Shown here piece by piece: positions 5,881-6,110 of a stretch of 6,110 nucleotides of DNA; within the stretch, counting starts at the first letter, position 1; each line of letters starts with the position of its first letter. Below the pieces are notes generated by a model, which saw nothing but the letters and a program-made list of their open reading frames with translations, was not told where the DNA came from and made no database searches. Source of the stretch: Bacteroidota bacterium (lineage in GTDB: Bacteria; Zhuqueibacterota; JdFR-76; DREG01). The position numbers and the translations under genes were made by a program. Location: NCBI GenBank assembly GCA_030624545.1, contig JAUXJX010000137.1:1-6110 (forward strand), read 5' to 3'.

Positions 5881-6110
5881 ATGCCAGATGTGAATCTAAA
5901 ACCAACCACCCTGGGTGACCTAAAAGCCTCCGGCTAAAGCCCCGTACCAATAAAAAGTGAACTGCGCAACTATCTCATCAAAAAATTTCGCCGGAAAGAT
6001 ACGTTTTTCCATGGAATTTTTGGGTTCGATGAAACAGTAGTCCCAGTCATCGAACTCGCGCTTCTGTAGCGCAATAATATCATCTTATTGGGTTTGCGCG
6101 GCCAGGCGAA
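5881..6110 (+). pseudogene. ChlI/MoxR-type AAA+ ATPase, N-terminal part, two in-frame stop codons, cut by window edge
   Basis: Read in a single frame from ATG 5881, the sequence gives MPDVNLKPTTLGDLKASG, a TAA stop (5935), then SPVPIKSELRNYLIKKF and so on through HGIFGFDETVVPVIELALL. A TAG stop (6067) follows, then RNNIILLGLRGQA up to the edge. This matches the N-terminus of the magnesium-chelatase-like ATPases that pair with VWA proteins: the TLGxLKxSGY opening, the SELRxxLI helix, the FHGIxGFDETVVP block and the Walker A motif GLRGQAK(T). The last lysine codon is cut after two bases. There are no frameshifts or gaps; only the two stop codons break it. The first replaces an expected tyrosine (TAT/TAC to TAA). 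The second sits where relatives usually carry serine or another small residue (for example TCG to TAG). No downstream start restores the N-terminus. It could be a recent pseudogene, a sequence-error artefact or a recoded gene; the rest of the gene is not visible. Confidence 0.8.

Noticed and set aside
5851..6110. A frameshifted ATPase gene
   Set aside because: I first suspected a frameshift after the TAA at 5935, but the conserved segments before and after it are all in the same frame as ATG 5881. Only two nonsense codons are needed.

Overview
The window looks like chromosomal housekeeping DNA of moderate GC from a bacterium. The thioredoxin-like and VWA proteins most resemble versions I know from the Bacteroidota/Calditrichota (FCB) side of the tree. 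That placement is from memory and is an inference. All three stop codons terminate neighbouring genes normally (TGA, TAA, TAG), so the standard bacterial code appears to be in use.

Layout. Bases 1-342 hold no gene. They contain a striking 121-base structure (87-207) in which four perfect stems form a closed cloverleaf, flanked by a 12-base direct repeat. Two genes follow on the minus strand: a membrane-bound metal-dependent hydrolase of the YdjM/DUF457 type (345/343 to 1383, TTG start) and, upstream of it, a type II citrate synthase (gltA, 1492-2778). A 416-base divergent intergenic region (2779-3194) separates these from the plus-strand genes: pyridoxamine 5'-phosphate oxidase (pdxH, 3195-3851), a thioredoxin-fold protein with a WCGDS motif (3919-4590), and an intact VWA/MIDAS protein (4750-5850).

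The last 230 bases (5881-6110) are not empty, although they hold no ordinary open reading frame. Read in one constant frame from an ATG with a good ribosome binding site, they encode the N-terminus of a ChlI/MoxR-type AAA+ ATPase, up to its Walker A motif at the window edge. That frame is interrupted by two in-frame stops, TAA at 5935 and TAG at 6067. VWA proteins of this kind normally work with exactly such an ATPase, so the window shows a conserved two-gene chelatase-like module whose motor gene appears broken by point nonsense changes, or is recoded, or carries sequence errors.

The metabolic genes are unrelated to one another in pathway: citrate synthase feeds the TCA cycle, PdxH makes pyridoxal phosphate, and the thioredoxin-like protein probably acts in redox or thiol chemistry. 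The two items that most deserve a second look are the doubly interrupted ATPase and the cloverleaf repeat.
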